Part shown: piece by piece, positions 1 through 8,467 of the stretch
Layout: each line of letters begins with the position of its first letter
How positions within the stretch are numbered: position 1 is the stretch's first letter
NCBI GenBank assembly: GCA_009360345.1
Contig: SPDP01000004.1
Coordinates: 62,001-126,000, forward strand
Direction of reading: 5' to 3'
Origin: Alcaligenaceae bacterium SAGV5
GTDB taxonomy: Bacteria > Pseudomonadota > Gammaproteobacteria > Burkholderiales > Burkholderiaceae_B
DNA: 64,000 bases
Notes under the pieces: generated by a model
What the model saw: the letters and a program-made list of their open reading frames with translations, nothing else
What the model was told of the DNA's origin: nothing
Databases searched by the model: none
Program-made: the position numbers and the translations under genes

Positions 1-2
1 CC

Positions 3-149
3 GAGATGCCCTGTCTGATCAGCCTGGCCTGCCCCGACGCCATCGCGAGCAAGCCCGCCGCCATCCATGTCGGGAATGCCCTGGCGGGGATCGTCGAGGA
101 TCTGGCCGGGCAGGGTATGTGGCAATGGGAATCCGCAGGCAAGCCGTAG
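3..149 (+). CDS. C-terminal fragment of an unidentified protein (cut by window edge)
   Basis: An open frame runs in from the left edge and stops at TAG 147-149, giving 48 residues beginning EMPCLISLACPDAIASKPAA and ending WQWESAGKP. Third codon positions are strongly G/C, as in the neighbouring real genes, which is the main reason to treat it as the end of a genuine gene. It converges on the PepSY gene, with about 55 bases between the two stops. I do not recognise the family from this tail, and another open frame overlaps it, so the call is tentative. Confidence 0.4.
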   Translation, partial: EMPCLISLACPDAIASKPAAIHVGNALAGIVEDLAGQGMWQWESAGKP

Positions 150-203
150 GCAGGCATCGGCCTCCTGGACCGGTGCCGCCTGGCGGGGACGGCGATACGT
201 CGT

Positions 204-1358
204 TCAATGGCGGGGCGGGCCGGTCCTCATCCCGTATCGCATCACGCCCACGACGCACAGCAGCGCGATGAGCACCCCGCCCAGCGCGACCAGACCCCGG
301 CCAAGCGTGCCCAGCACCTTGCCCGAGTGGACCGGATACTGCCAGACCAGGAACCGGTCCACGGGCGTGCCGCTGGCATAGCCGAAGCGTCCCGCCAATC
401 CGCCGGTGCGGTCGTCGATGAAGACCTGTTCGTAGCGCACGCGCAAGGCGGATTCGCGCAGGTCCTTTTCCTTGAACGCGACCCGGTACATGCCGCGCGA
501 GGCCAGGTGTCCGAAGTACCAGGGTTCGTAGTCCCGGGTGCCTTCCGGCAGCAGTGCCCGTGCCAGGATCACGCTCTGCCGGGCGCCGATGAGAGGCGCC
601 GGAGAGGGCGCCGCCGCCGGTGCCCGCGTCGCGGCCGGATGCGGGCTGACCGGGCCGAACAGGCCGGCGATCGGCTTGAACACTTCGTTGCCCAGGCCGA
701 GATAGACGCCCGTGAAGGCAATGGGCAGGGCCACCACCAGTGTCCACAGGCCGATGGTCCGGTGCAGGTCGTTCACCAGCTTCAGCCCGCGCGCCTCCAG
801 GCTCATGCGCCAGGCGGCTCGCCATGGCCGCCCCCGGCGGGTGGGAAAAGTCAGGTACAGGCCCGCCAGAGAAATGAGCAGCCAGGCGACGCTGACCCAT
901 CCGAGCAGGCGGCCGCCCCATTGGCCGGGCAGGGCGAGGTTCCGGTGGAAGCGGTTGAGCCAGGGCATCAAATGGGCGCGGTCCCAGTTCCAGGCGCCCC
1001 ATTTGCGGGTTCCCAGGATGCGGCCGGACGCGGGGTCGACGAACATGCGGTCGAAGCCGGCGGCCGGCCCCACGGCGCCGGGCCGGGCCTCGACCTGGAT
1101 TTCGCTGGCCCGGCCCGGCGGCGTGTCCAGCGGCAGTTGCGTCACCCGGATGCGGCCATCCTGGGCTTCGATCCGCGCCATCAGCGTGTCGACGGGCAAG
1201 GCGGGGCGCGTATCCCCGGTCTTGAACAACGCCGGGTTCAGCCAGGCATCCAGTTCGTGTTCGAAGGCGATCAGGCTGCCCGTCAGGGCCGTGACGGCGA
1301 CGAACAGGGCGATGGCCAGGCCGCACCAGCGGTGCAGCCCCCGGAGGAGCGTTCTCAC
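204..1358 (-). CDS. PepSY-associated transmembrane helper protein
   Basis: 384 residues. The N-terminus (LLRGLHRWCGLAIALFVAVT) is the typical first helix of PepSY_TM proteins, with a periplasmic PepSY-like stretch following (GTRKWGAWNWDRAHLMPWLN) and further helices near residues 145-170, 200-220 and at the C-terminal end (VALGGVLIALLCVVGVM). Proteins of this family sit in the inner membrane and are commonly encoded beside siderophore receptors; some take part in reductive iron release, but the role here is inferred from position. It starts only 4 bases after the stop of the TonB-dependent receptor gene and is almost certainly the last gene of that iron operon. Confidence 0.85.
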   Translation of the reverse strand: MRTLLRGLHRWCGLAIALFVAVTALTGSLIAFEHELDAWLNPALFKTGDTRPALPVDTLMARIEAQDGRIRVTQLPLDTPPGRASEIQVEARPGAVGPAAGFDRMFVDPASGRILGTRKWGAWNWDRAHLMPWLNRFHRNLALPGQWGGRLLGWVSVAWLLISLAGLYLTFPTRRGRPWRAAWRMSLEARGLKLVNDLHRTIGLWTLVVALPIAFTGVYLGLGNEVFKPIAGLFGPVSPHPAATRAPAAAPSPAPLIGARQSVILARALLPEGTRDYEPWYFGHLASRGMYRVAFKEKDLRESALRVRYEQVFIDDRTGGLAGRFGYASGTPVDRFLVWQYPVHSGKVLGTLGRGLVALGGVLIALLCVVGVMRYGMRTGPPRH

Positions 1359-1362
1359 CGGG

Positions 1363-3882
1363 TTACCAGGTGTGGGCGTAGCTGATTCTCAGGACCGTGC
1401 CCGCGGCGGGCAGGTGGCTGGTGTTGTTATTGTTGCGCAGGAGCTGGCTGTAGAGCGGGTAGTAGTGGCGGTTGAACAGGTTCTCGATGCCCAGCGAAAC
1501 CCGGTTCCTGGCATCGATGCGCCAGTGGCTGACCAGGTCCACCGTGGCATAGCCCTTGGCGTCGTAGCGTCCGAAGCTGGTCTGGCCGTTCAGGCGGTAA
1601 TCCCTGGATGCATACGAGGTCACCTGGATCCGGTGGCTCCAGCTGCTGTCGGGGCGGTACTCGGCATAGGCCGTCAGTTTCAGCGGCGGGATCCGGTAGC
1701 CGGTCATGTCCTGGTAGCTGCTCGCGTTCTGGGGAAGTTCCCGGCCCTTCATCCAGGTGAAGCTGCCCCCCGCGCTCCAGCGGTCATCGTCGCTGAAGTA
1801 GTCGAGGCTGGCTTCCACGCCATGGATCTTTTCCTTGGTTCTCAGCAAGGTCAGTCCGTTGTTGAAGCTCTGCACCGCTCCCAGATCGGACCGCGACTGG
1901 AAGACGCTCAGGCTCGTCCTCACGTTCTCGAAGCGGCCGCGCCAACCCAGTTCATAGGTATCGGTCTTGATGGGTTTCAGGTTGGAGTTGCCGATGTTGA
2001 AGCCGGGCGAGGCATTGCGCAGGACGACGCCGATGTCCGGCAGCTCGAAGCCCTGGCTGTACGACGCGTAGAACTCCTGGCCCTTGACCGGGGTGAAGAC
2101 GGAGCCCAGGTTGAAGGTCCAGGCACCGTAGTTCACCGCGCCTCCCGCCACGGATTGAGGATTGGCCGCGCGCGATTGCGACAGGGGCGTGAAGTCGTTG
2201 AAGCTGGCCCGGGACCGCTCGTAGCGGGCGCCGCCTTCGACGGACCAGCGGTCGTTGAACTTGTGCTGCGCCTGGGCGAACGCGCCCAGGCTGCGCGTCG
2301 TGAGCGGCGGCATGTACATCAGCCGGCCGGTCTTGTTGAAGACCAGGCCGCCGCTGGCGTCATAGGCCGCCGGGTCGAAGATGTCGAGCGGCATGTCGGT
2401 CCGCTCGTGATTGAAGTCCGCGCCCCAGACCAGCAAGGTGTTCTTGTCCTGGCCCAGGGGGGTCTTGACGGTCAAGCGTCCGCCGAAGACCGTCGAGTCC
2501 TGCATGGCCTGGTCGATGTTGCCGCCGCGAACGGGAACGGCGCGCGCGTCGAAGGGCGCGAAGCGCGTGAAGAAATCCCGGTAGTAGAGCTGGGCGGCGA
2601 GCGTGCTGCCCGCCAGGTTCTTGTTTTCGTAGTCCAGCCCCAGGATGGTGTTCTGGATCTGGTTCTGGTTGTCGAGCTGGAGCCCCTTGACCGGTCTTGC
2701 CGGCACGGATCCGGGGGGCAGCTTGGCGACCGACGGGTCCGACGCGTATTTCGTATCCTGCCTGGCATCGTAGCGGCTGGCCGACAGTTGCAGCCGCTGA
2801 TCCTCGGCCAGCTTGAATCCCACCTTGGCCGTCGCGTTGTAGATATTGGAGTCGAACATGTCGCCCTGGCTGGGCTCCGGAGCAATGCGGTGTCCTTTCC
2901 CGTCGAACGAGGCGCCTACGTGCCGCGCGCCCAGGCTCACGGAGTAGTCGACGACGTCGCCGCCTCCCGACAGGTAATGCTGCACCTCGCCGCCCAGTCC
3001 CGCCCCGCCCAGCCTGGACAGCGGCGTCACGCCGCCGACGATGGTTTCCGCCTTGGTTTCGCCCGCCGGGCGCTTGGTGCGGATGGAGACGATGCCACCG
3101 GCGGCGCCGCTTCCATAGATCGCGCTGCTGCCTCGAAGGACTTCGATCTGCTCGATGTCGGCGGGATTGATGTTGGCGAGATTCCGGGATGAGTCGCGAT
3201 TGGTGTTGAGCGGAACGCCGTCGACCAGGACCAGCATGTTGCGGCCGCGGAGGGTCTGGCCGTAGTCCGTGATGGTATGGCTGGAGTCCGCCATGCCGGG
3301 GACGGCCTTGCTCAGCATCGTGGCCAGGCTGTCCGAGCCCTGCCGAAGCTGCTGGATTTCTTCGCCATCCAGAAGCGTGACCTGCCTGGCGGGCGCGGTG
3401 AGATTATTCTGCGTGCGGGCGCTCACGGTGATCGCGGCGAGCTGCGTCGTCTCCGCGGTGGCGGCCGTGCCTTCCGCGGTCCGCACGCCGGGAACGGGTT
3501 CCAGGGCGTAGTTGCCTTCCCCCAATGGCCGCAACCGCAGGCCGCTTTGCTCCAGCAGCCGGGCAAAACCGTTTTCGACGGAGAACGTGCCGGACAGGCC
3601 GGGGGTGGCCATGCCGCGCAACTGGGCCGAATCGACGCTGAGGTTGACGCCGGCCTGGGCCGCGAACTGCATCAAGGCGGGCGCGAGCGGACCGGGGGGA
3701 ATGCGGTAGGCCTTCTGGACCTGGCCGGAGGCGGGCGTGGCGGCCAGCGCGGATTGTCCATGGAAGGCCAGGGCGCTCATCCCGAGCACGGCCGCCAAGG
3801 CTCCCCGGGCGGCTGGCGCGGGGGATCGCAGGAGACTGTGGCGTGTAGCGGGTCGCGTGTGGCGGGCGCGGTGTCGGGGCAT
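1363..3882 (-). CDS. TonB-dependent siderophore receptor with N-terminal signalling (STN) domain
   Basis: 839 residues. A long signal peptide ends near residue 47 (QSALAATP). Residues of about 58-130 form an STN/secretin-like domain (IPPGPLAPALMQFAAQAGVN), followed by the plug (TLLDGEEIQQL, RNMLVLVDGVPLNTN, LRGSSAIYGSGAAGGIVSI) and a beta-barrel ending in the aromatic C-terminus ISYAHTW. The protein would import a ferric chelate across the outer membrane using TonB energy. The STN domain marks it as a transducer that signals to the FecR-like protein encoded just upstream, so it probably induces its own synthesis. The ligand cannot be told from sequence. The gene follows the FecR-like gene by about 100 bases and precedes the PepSY gene. 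Confidence 0.93.
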   Translation of the reverse strand: MPRHRARHTRPATRHSLLRSPAPAARGALAAVLGMSALAFHGQSALAATPASGQVQKAYRIPPGPLAPALMQFAAQAGVNLSVDSAQLRGMATPGLSGTFSVENGFARLLEQSGLRLRPLGEGNYALEPVPGVRTAEGTAATAETTQLAAITVSARTQNNLTAPARQVTLLDGEEIQQLRQGSDSLATMLSKAVPGMADSSHTITDYGQTLRGRNMLVLVDGVPLNTNRDSSRNLANINPADIEQIEVLRGSSAIYGSGAAGGIVSIRTKRPAGETKAETIVGGVTPLSRLGGAGLGGEVQHYLSGGGDVVDYSVSLGARHVGASFDGKGHRIAPEPSQGDMFDSNIYNATAKVGFKLAEDQRLQLSASRYDARQDTKYASDPSVAKLPPGSVPARPVKGLQLDNQNQIQNTILGLDYENKNLAGSTLAAQLYYRDFFTRFAPFDARAVPVRGGNIDQAMQDSTVFGGRLTVKTPLGQDKNTLLVWGADFNHERTDMPLDIFDPAAYDASGGLVFNKTGRLMYMPPLTTRSLGAFAQAQHKFNDRWSVEGGARYERSRASFNDFTPLSQSRAANPQSVAGGAVNYGAWTFNLGSVFTPVKGQEFYASYSQGFELPDIGVVLRNASPGFNIGNSNLKPIKTDTYELGWRGRFENVRTSLSVFQSRSDLGAVQSFNNGLTLLRTKEKIHGVEASLDYFSDDDRWSAGGSFTWMKGRELPQNASSYQDMTGYRIPPLKLTAYAEYRPDSSWSHRIQVTSYASRDYRLNGQTSFGRYDAKGYATVDLVSHWRIDARNRVSLGIENLFNRHYYPLYSQLLRNNNNTSHLPAAGTVLRISYAHTW

Positions 3883-3983
3883 GTCGTGGAATCCTCGTGA
3901 CTGTCGTGGGCCGGTGAAGGGAGGCTCAGTGGATATGACAGGCGAGATTCAAAAACCGGACAGGGGGCGGGATGGGGGAGCGC

Positions 3984-4937
3984 CTAGCGGCGGGTCACCC
4001 TGATCCAGTAGCGGGTCCGCGCCTCGGTCCGCACGGGAAGTGTCCGGGCCAGGAGGTCCAGGACGCGGGTCGTGTCATTCAATTGGAAGGTTCCGGACAC
4101 CCGCAAGTCCGCGACCTCCGGGGCGCACTGCAGGATGCCGGGCCGGTAGCGGCCCAGTTCGGCAAGAAAGTCTTCGAGCCGCATGTCCTGCGCATAGAGC
4201 ACGCCGTGGGTCCACGCATCCGCTTCGGACGGGAGCGCCGCCAAGGGGCGGACCGCATGGCTGTCGAATTCGGCCCGTTCTCCCGCCTGGACGACGGTGC
4301 TCCGGGGCGATCGGGCGGGGGTGATCCTGACCGCTCCGTCCAGCACCGACAGCGTGGTGCCTTGCTCGTGCATGCGGACGAGGAAGCGCGTGCCCAGGGC
4401 CTGCATGTCGCCGTCGCCGGTCTGGACGATGAAGGGCTGGTCCGCATACCGGGCGGAGTGCGCGGTCTCCACCAGGATTTCGCCGGCGTGCTGCCGGACC
4501 CGCCGGGAGACACCGTCGAAGTCCGCGCTGATGGCCGAGGCCGTGTTCAGCAGGATCCGGCTGCCATCGGCCAGGGTGACCGACCGGCGTTCCCCGGTGG
4601 CGGTCCTGAATTCGGCATGCCAGGCTTGCCATGGAAGGCTGCGGTAAACCAGCCAACCCAGCGCCGGCGTGGCGATCGCCAGCGTGGCCGTCTTGAGGAG
4701 CCGCCTGCGGCCGGCCGCGCGGCTGGGCCGGTCCAGCACGGCCATGCCCATCGGCGCGGGCAGGGCGTTCATCCGTTCCTTCAATCGCTCGGCCTGTTGC
4801 CACACGTGCTCGTGGACGGCGCTCTGGCCGCGCCAGCGCAGCAGTTCCGCCCGCTCCGCGTCGCTGAAGTCGGATGCATGCCGGCGCGCGAGCCAATGCG
4901 CGGCTTCGTCCAGGATGCGCGCGTCGACGGCGGTCAT
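3984..4937 (-). CDS. FecR-family anti-sigma / sigma regulator
   Basis: 317 residues from ATG 4937 (MTAVDARILDEAAHWLARRH). The longer open frame upstream only antisenses the sigma gene, and the chosen ATG overlaps the sigma stop by 4 bases (ATGA), a standard coupled arrangement. Residues 1-60 are the cytoplasmic DUF4880-type sigma-binding region, a single membrane segment lies near residues 81-99 (LKTATLAIATPALGWLVY), and the periplasmic FecR domain follows (RTATGERRSVTLADGSRILL). It should relay the state of the outer-membrane receptor to the ECF sigma factor. C-terminal residues resemble the STN-interacting region (FQLNDTTRVLDLLARTLPV). Confidence 0.93.
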   Translation of the reverse strand: MTAVDARILDEAAHWLARRHASDFSDAERAELLRWRGQSAVHEHVWQQAERLKERMNALPAPMGMAVLDRPSRAAGRRRLLKTATLAIATPALGWLVYRSLPWQAWHAEFRTATGERRSVTLADGSRILLNTASAISADFDGVSRRVRQHAGEILVETAHSARYADQPFIVQTGDGDMQALGTRFLVRMHEQGTTLSVLDGAVRITPARSPRSTVVQAGERAEFDSHAVRPLAALPSEADAWTHGVLYAQDMRLEDFLAELGRYRPGILQCAPEVADLRVSGTFQLNDTTRVLDLLARTLPVRTEARTRYWIRVTRR

Positions 4938-5464
4938 GGGCCGCAGGCCAGCATGATCCGCAGGCATTGCTTGAAGCCCTGCGCCATGTAGCGGGTGACC
5001 GTGCGCACGCTGACCTGCATGTGCGCGGCGATTTGTTCGTAGGACAGGCCTTCCAGCTGGGACAGCAGGAAGGCCGTGCGGGCCTTGGCCGGCAGCGTAT
5101 CCAGCAGCGCGTCGAGTTCCTCCAGCGTTTCCAGCAGGATCGCCCGGGCCTCCACCGACGGCACGGTGTTCTCGGGCAGCAGGTGCAGGGATGCCAGGTA
5201 GGCCTGTTGCAGCGACTGGCGTTCGAGGTGGTTGACGACCAGGCGTTTGGCCACGGTCGTCAGGTAGGCCCTGGGCTCCCGGATGTCCTGGATGGCCTGC
5301 GTCCTGGCGCCCGCCCAGATGCGGGTGAAGGTGTCCTGGGCGATGTCCGCGGCGTCGGCGCGATTTCCCAGCTTTCTTTGCAGCCAGGCGACCAGCCACT
5401 GGCTGTGCTGGGTGTAGAGGCTGCCGAGCGCTTGACTGGCGGCACTGTCGGCAGGTCGGGACAC
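4934..5464 (-). CDS. FecI-type ECF RNA polymerase sigma factor
   Basis: 176 residues from a GTG start at 5464 with a good ribosome site (AGGGGGA) 7 bases upstream. Region 2 is seen at YTQHSQWLVAWLQRKLGNRADAADIAQDTFTRIW and region 4 at LEGLSYEQIAAHMQVSVRTV, the helix-turn-helix that reads the -35 box. It should direct transcription of the siderophore receptor gene when the FecR-like partner is activated. It is the first gene of the operon sigma, FecR, receptor, PepSY. A Fur-box-like sequence lies about 45 bases upstream, so iron repression is expected. Confidence 0.93.
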   Translation of the reverse strand: MSRPADSAASQALGSLYTQHSQWLVAWLQRKLGNRADAADIAQDTFTRIWAGARTQAIQDIREPRAYLTTVAKRLVVNHLERQSLQQAYLASLHLLPENTVPSVEARAILLETLEELDALLDTLPAKARTAFLLSQLEGLSYEQIAAHMQVSVRTVTRYMAQGFKQCLRIMLACGP

Positions 5465-5508
5465 GCGTTCCCCCTAAAGGGTCAAGGAAATCCTCCTATT
5501 TTTGCACA

Positions 5509-5531
5509 AAATGATATCGATTCGCATTATT
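5509..5531 (-). promoter_or_regulatory. Fur-box-like operator upstream of the sigma factor gene
   Basis: Read on the minus strand the site is AATGCGAATCGATATCATT, which follows the usual Fur-box pattern of proteobacterial FecI promoters (AATnnnAATnnnnATCATT with dyad symmetry). It lies 45-67 bases before the GTG start of the sigma gene and slightly overlaps the stop of the GntR gene at 5527. Assignment rests on pattern and position only. Confidence 0.65.
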
Positions 5532-6237
5532 GTTCTTGCAGGGCGGCCAGCAGGATGGCGGCTTCGTCCTTTTCCTCCGTGCCGGCCTGCCGCCACCCAT
5601 CGAGGATCGCATCGCGCTGCCAGCTGATGTGCCGGCGCAAGGCCTGGGTCAACCCGTCCCGGTCGCGCGCCTTGTAGAGCCGCACCAGTTGCCGGTGTTC
5701 TTCCTGGGCGTTGCCCTGGCCGGGGTCATACGTGAAATACAGGCTGCGCAGCCAGGTCACGTATTTCGACCAGTCGTTGGCCACGCGTTGCAGTTGCTGG
5801 TTCCGGCAATCCGCGCGCAGCGCTTCGTGGAAGGCATGCAGGACGGGGGACTCCGGGGTGGGGGATTGTTCGAGCCGGTGCAGCAGGGCCTCGATGCGGC
5901 GGATCGCGTCGGCGTCGCTGCGCAGGCTCGATTCGTACAGCCGCTCGCTTTCCAGCAGCACCCAGACGTCGAAGCAATCGACGATGAAGGCCTCGGTCGG
6001 GACGCTGACGCGGCGATCCCGCATCGTGCCTCGCTCGGCAAGTCCCACGCGTTCGAGTTCGCTGATGGCTTCGCGCACGGGCGAGCGGCTGACGCCGAAG
6101 CGCGAGGAAAGCACGTCCTCGGCCAGCCGGGTGCCGGGTTGCAGGCGGCCCTGGATGATGGCGGTTTCCAGGGACTCGTAGATCTCTCTGGAAAGATTCT
6201 TGCGCGGGGGAAGGGTGCCAGTATCGAGCTTGAGCAT
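5527..6237 (-). CDS. GntR-family transcriptional regulator, FCD (FadR) subfamily
   Basis: 236 residues from ATG 6237 (MLKLDTGTLPPRKNLSREIY); an ATG 16 codons earlier would put the start upstream of an operator-like palindrome, so the shorter form is preferred. The winged helix-turn-helix covers about residues 15-75 (GTRLAEDVLSSRFGVSRSPV, REAISELERVGL), and the rest is an all-helical FCD effector domain. Such regulators are usually released from DNA by a small organic acid. It is divergent from the 2-hydroxyacid dehydrogenase gene at 6404; a TTGnATnCAA-type site lies 8 bases upstream of its own start and another lies before the divergent gene, suggesting autoregulation and control of the cluster. 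Confidence 0.88.
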   Translation of the reverse strand: MLKLDTGTLPPRKNLSREIYESLETAIIQGRLQPGTRLAEDVLSSRFGVSRSPVREAISELERVGLAERGTMRDRRVSVPTEAFIVDCFDVWVLLESERLYESSLRSDADAIRRIEALLHRLEQSPTPESPVLHAFHEALRADCRNQQLQRVANDWSKYVTWLRSLYFTYDPGQGNAQEEHRQLVRLYKARDRDGLTQALRRHISWQRDAILDGWRQAGTEEKDEAAILLAALQEQ

Positions 6238-6244
6238 GGGTCGG

Positions 6245-6254
6245 CTGAATTCAA
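6245..6254. promoter_or_regulatory. Candidate GntR operator half-conserved palindrome (CTGAATTCAA)
   Basis: CTGAATTCAA differs in one base from the TTGnATnCAA core found at four other places in this cluster and is followed by AAAT like the best copies. It lies 8 bases upstream of the chosen start of the first GntR gene, as expected for autorepression. Confidence 0.45.
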
Positions 6255-6351
6255 AATACCTGGAAAAGTATAGCGACTGCCTCACCGCAAGGGGTCGACC
6301 CGCGATTTTTCCTGGTGGAAACCCCTAGTTAATTGGCATTTCTCGTTTTGT

Positions 6352-6367
6352 ATTTTGAATGCAAAAT
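6352..6367. promoter_or_regulatory. Candidate GntR operator ATTTTGAATGCAAAAT
   Basis: This 16-base site has the dyad pattern ATTTTGnATnCAAAAT and is one of two near-perfect copies, the other being at 10812-10827. It lies 37 bases upstream of the ATG 6404 start of the 2-hydroxyacid dehydrogenase gene. An alternative ATG at 6359 falls inside it, one reason to reject that start. Confidence 0.6.
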
Positions 6368-6403
6368 TCATTGCGTGATCAGCCATTCCACCGAGAGCGT
6401 CAT

Positions 6404-7495
6404 ATGGCCGCCCGTCATCCCACCGTGTTCCTGGCTCATGACTACATGCTGTCCGAAGTGCTGGACCAGATCGCCGCGGGGCTGGCCGAGCGGCGGGTGC
6501 GGGTGGTGCGCGGCCCGGTCACGGTGCCCGGGCCCAAGCTTGTCTATGACGTGCCGGACATGCGGGCCCGATTGCGGGACGTGGAGGTGGCGGTATTCAG
6601 TTCCCGTTCGGTCTGCGGGCCGGAACTCATGGATGCCATGCCCAGGCTGCGCGGCATCGTGAATCCCACGGTGGGCCTGGAGACGGTGGACGTCGGGGCC
6701 GCGACGGCGCGGGGGATCCTGGTCGGCCATGCCGCCACGCTACAGAACCGCACGGCGCTGGCCGAGGCCACGGTCATGCTGATCCTGATGCAGCTCTATC
6801 AGCCGGATCGGGCGCGCGAAGTCATGGACGGCCGCCGGCCCCGGCCCCGCGCCCTGCTGGCCGAGCGTTGGGCCCGCATCCTGGCCGGCCGGACGGTGGG
6901 CCTGGTCGGGTTCGGCCGCATCGGCAGGGAGGTCGCCCGCCGCCTGGCGGGATTCGGCGTGCGGGTCCTGGCCTGTGGACGCCCCGGCGCGCCGCCTCCG
7001 GATGACCTGCCGGACCATGTGGCGTTCGTGGCCCTGGACGAGCTGCTGGCCGGCAGCGACATCGTGAGTCTGCACGTCACGCCGGCCTCCGGGGCGAGGC
7101 CGGTGATGGGCGCGCGGGAGTTCGCGCTGATGAAGCCGGGGGCCCGCTTGATCAACACCGCGCGCGGGCAGGCCGTGGACGAGGGGGCATTGTGCGAGGC
7201 CTTGTCTTCCGGGCGGCTGGGCGGCGCCGCGCTGGACACGTTCGAGGTCGAGCCGCTGCCGGCGGACAGCCCGCTCTGGACGCTGGACAACGTCTATCTG
7301 ACGCCGCACCTGGTTGCCCAGACCTATGACGGGCTGAGCGTCTTGCCTGGCACCGCGCTCGAGAACATCGACCGCCTGCTGCGCGGGGAGCTGCCCCTGT
7401 ATTGCAAGAATCCAGAGGCGGAGCCCGCGTGGCGGCGGCGCCTGGATGCCATGGCGGGCCCGGAGATGGCCGGGTCGTTTATCGAGGAGCGGTGA
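6404..7495 (+). CDS. D-isomer-specific 2-hydroxyacid dehydrogenase (NAD(P)-dependent)
   Basis: 363 residues from ATG 6404, preceded by GAGAG. The Rossmann nucleotide-binding motif is GLVGFGRIGREVARRL. Catalytic features of the family are present: the arginine in INTARGQAVDEG, the glutamate in DTFEVEPLP and the histidine in LTPHLVAQTYDG. The enzyme would interconvert a 2-keto acid and a D-2-hydroxy acid in the cytoplasm. It overlaps the following Bug receptor gene by one base (TGATG) and heads a three-gene operon with that receptor and a cupin. The substrate is unknown; the operon suggests a carboxylate taken up or produced in the same pathway. Confidence 0.88.
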   Translation: MAARHPTVFLAHDYMLSEVLDQIAAGLAERRVRVVRGPVTVPGPKLVYDVPDMRARLRDVEVAVFSSRSVCGPELMDAMPRLRGIVNPTVGLETVDVGAATARGILVGHAATLQNRTALAEATVMLILMQLYQPDRAREVMDGRRPRPRALLAERWARILAGRTVGLVGFGRIGREVARRLAGFGVRVLACGRPGAPPPDDLPDHVAFVALDELLAGSDIVSLHVTPASGARPVMGAREFALMKPGARLINTARGQAVDEGALCEALSSGRLGGAALDTFEVEPLPADSPLWTLDNVYLTPHLVAQTYDGLSVLPGTALENIDRLLRGELPLYCKNPEAEPAWRRRLDAMAGPEMAGSFIEER

Positions 7496-8457
7496 TGAAA
7501 CGGGTGTTCGGATGGATGGCGGTGCTGGCAGGCGTGGCGTGGGGCGGCAATGCGCTCGCCGGCGCCGCGGCTTACCCGGGCAAGCCCATACGCCTCATTT
7601 TCCCGTGGGCGCCGGGGTCGGTCATCGATGCGCTGACGCGTTCGATGGCCGAGGGGATGGCGGCCCGGCTGGGGCAGCCGGTCGTGGTCGAGTCGCGGGC
7701 AGGGGCCAATGGCATGATCGCCGCCCAGCAGCTCATCGCGGCGGCGCCCGACGGCCATACGCTGATGATGGGCAACGAAGGCTCGTTCGGCATCAATACG
7801 GTCAGGCCGAACGCCACCTACGATGCGCGCCGGGATTTCACGCCCGTCGCGCACGTGGCCACCACGCCGCTTTTCATCGTCGTCCATCCGGCGTCCCCCT
7901 ATCGTTCTCTGGCGGACCTGATCGCGGCCGCGCGCAAGCCCGGCGCGCGCGTCAGCTACGGCAGCATAGGCGTGGGCTCGAGTTCGCATCTGGCCATAGA
8001 GAAAATCTCGCTCGCCAGCGGCACGCCGTTCATCCACGTTCCCTACAAGGGCAGCGCCGAGGTCATCACCAGCATCCAGGGCGGGCATGTGACCTTCGCC
8101 TACAACGGCGGACTCATGAACGTTCACGAGGGGCGCGTCCGCGCGCTCGCGGTCGGGTCGGCGCGGCGTTATGCCGGGGCCCCGGACGTGCCCACCGTCA
8201 GGGAGACCCTGGGCGGCGATTACGATGAAATGGCCTGGTTCGGCCTGGTGGCGCCGCGCGGGACGCCGGCGGCGATCGTCGAGCGCCTGAACGCGGTGGT
8301 CGTGGAGACCCTGTCGCAGCCGGCTTTCAAGGAAAAATTCAGCGCACTGGGTTTCGATCCCGCGCCCGGGTCCGCGGCGATGCTGGCCGGAAAGATCGAT
8401 CGTTCCGTGTCGGGAACCGCACAGATCATCCGCCAGGCAAACATTCAACTCGATTAG
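7495..8457 (+). CDS. Bug-type TTT periplasmic solute-binding protein (1 of 6)
   Basis: 320 residues from ATG 7495, with GAGGAGC just upstream and a one-base overlap with the dehydrogenase stop. The signal peptide is MKRVFGWMAVLAGVAWGGNA with cleavage close to residue 22-25. Mature protein begins YPGKPIRLIFPWAPGSVIDA, the hallmark of Bug (Bordetella uptake gene) receptors, and includes the usual FIHVPYKGSAEVITSIQGG segment. Family members bind carboxylates in the periplasm. No TctA or TctB membrane partner is encoded nearby, so transport must use subunits elsewhere or the protein acts as a sensor. Confidence 0.93.
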   Translation: MKRVFGWMAVLAGVAWGGNALAGAAAYPGKPIRLIFPWAPGSVIDALTRSMAEGMAARLGQPVVVESRAGANGMIAAQQLIAAAPDGHTLMMGNEGSFGINTVRPNATYDARRDFTPVAHVATTPLFIVVHPASPYRSLADLIAAARKPGARVSYGSIGVGSSSHLAIEKISLASGTPFIHVPYKGSAEVITSIQGGHVTFAYNGGLMNVHEGRVRALAVGSARRYAGAPDVPTVRETLGGDYDEMAWFGLVAPRGTPAAIVERLNAVVVETLSQPAFKEKFSALGFDPAPGSAAMLAGKIDRSVSGTAQIIRQANIQLD

Positions 8458-8467
8458 GGGAGTCCGC

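Noticed and set aside
3984-5399. A 471-residue FecR form
   Set aside because: The upstream part overlaps the sigma factor gene and has low-complexity sequence; ATG 4937 gives the family N-terminus and a 4-base coupled overlap.
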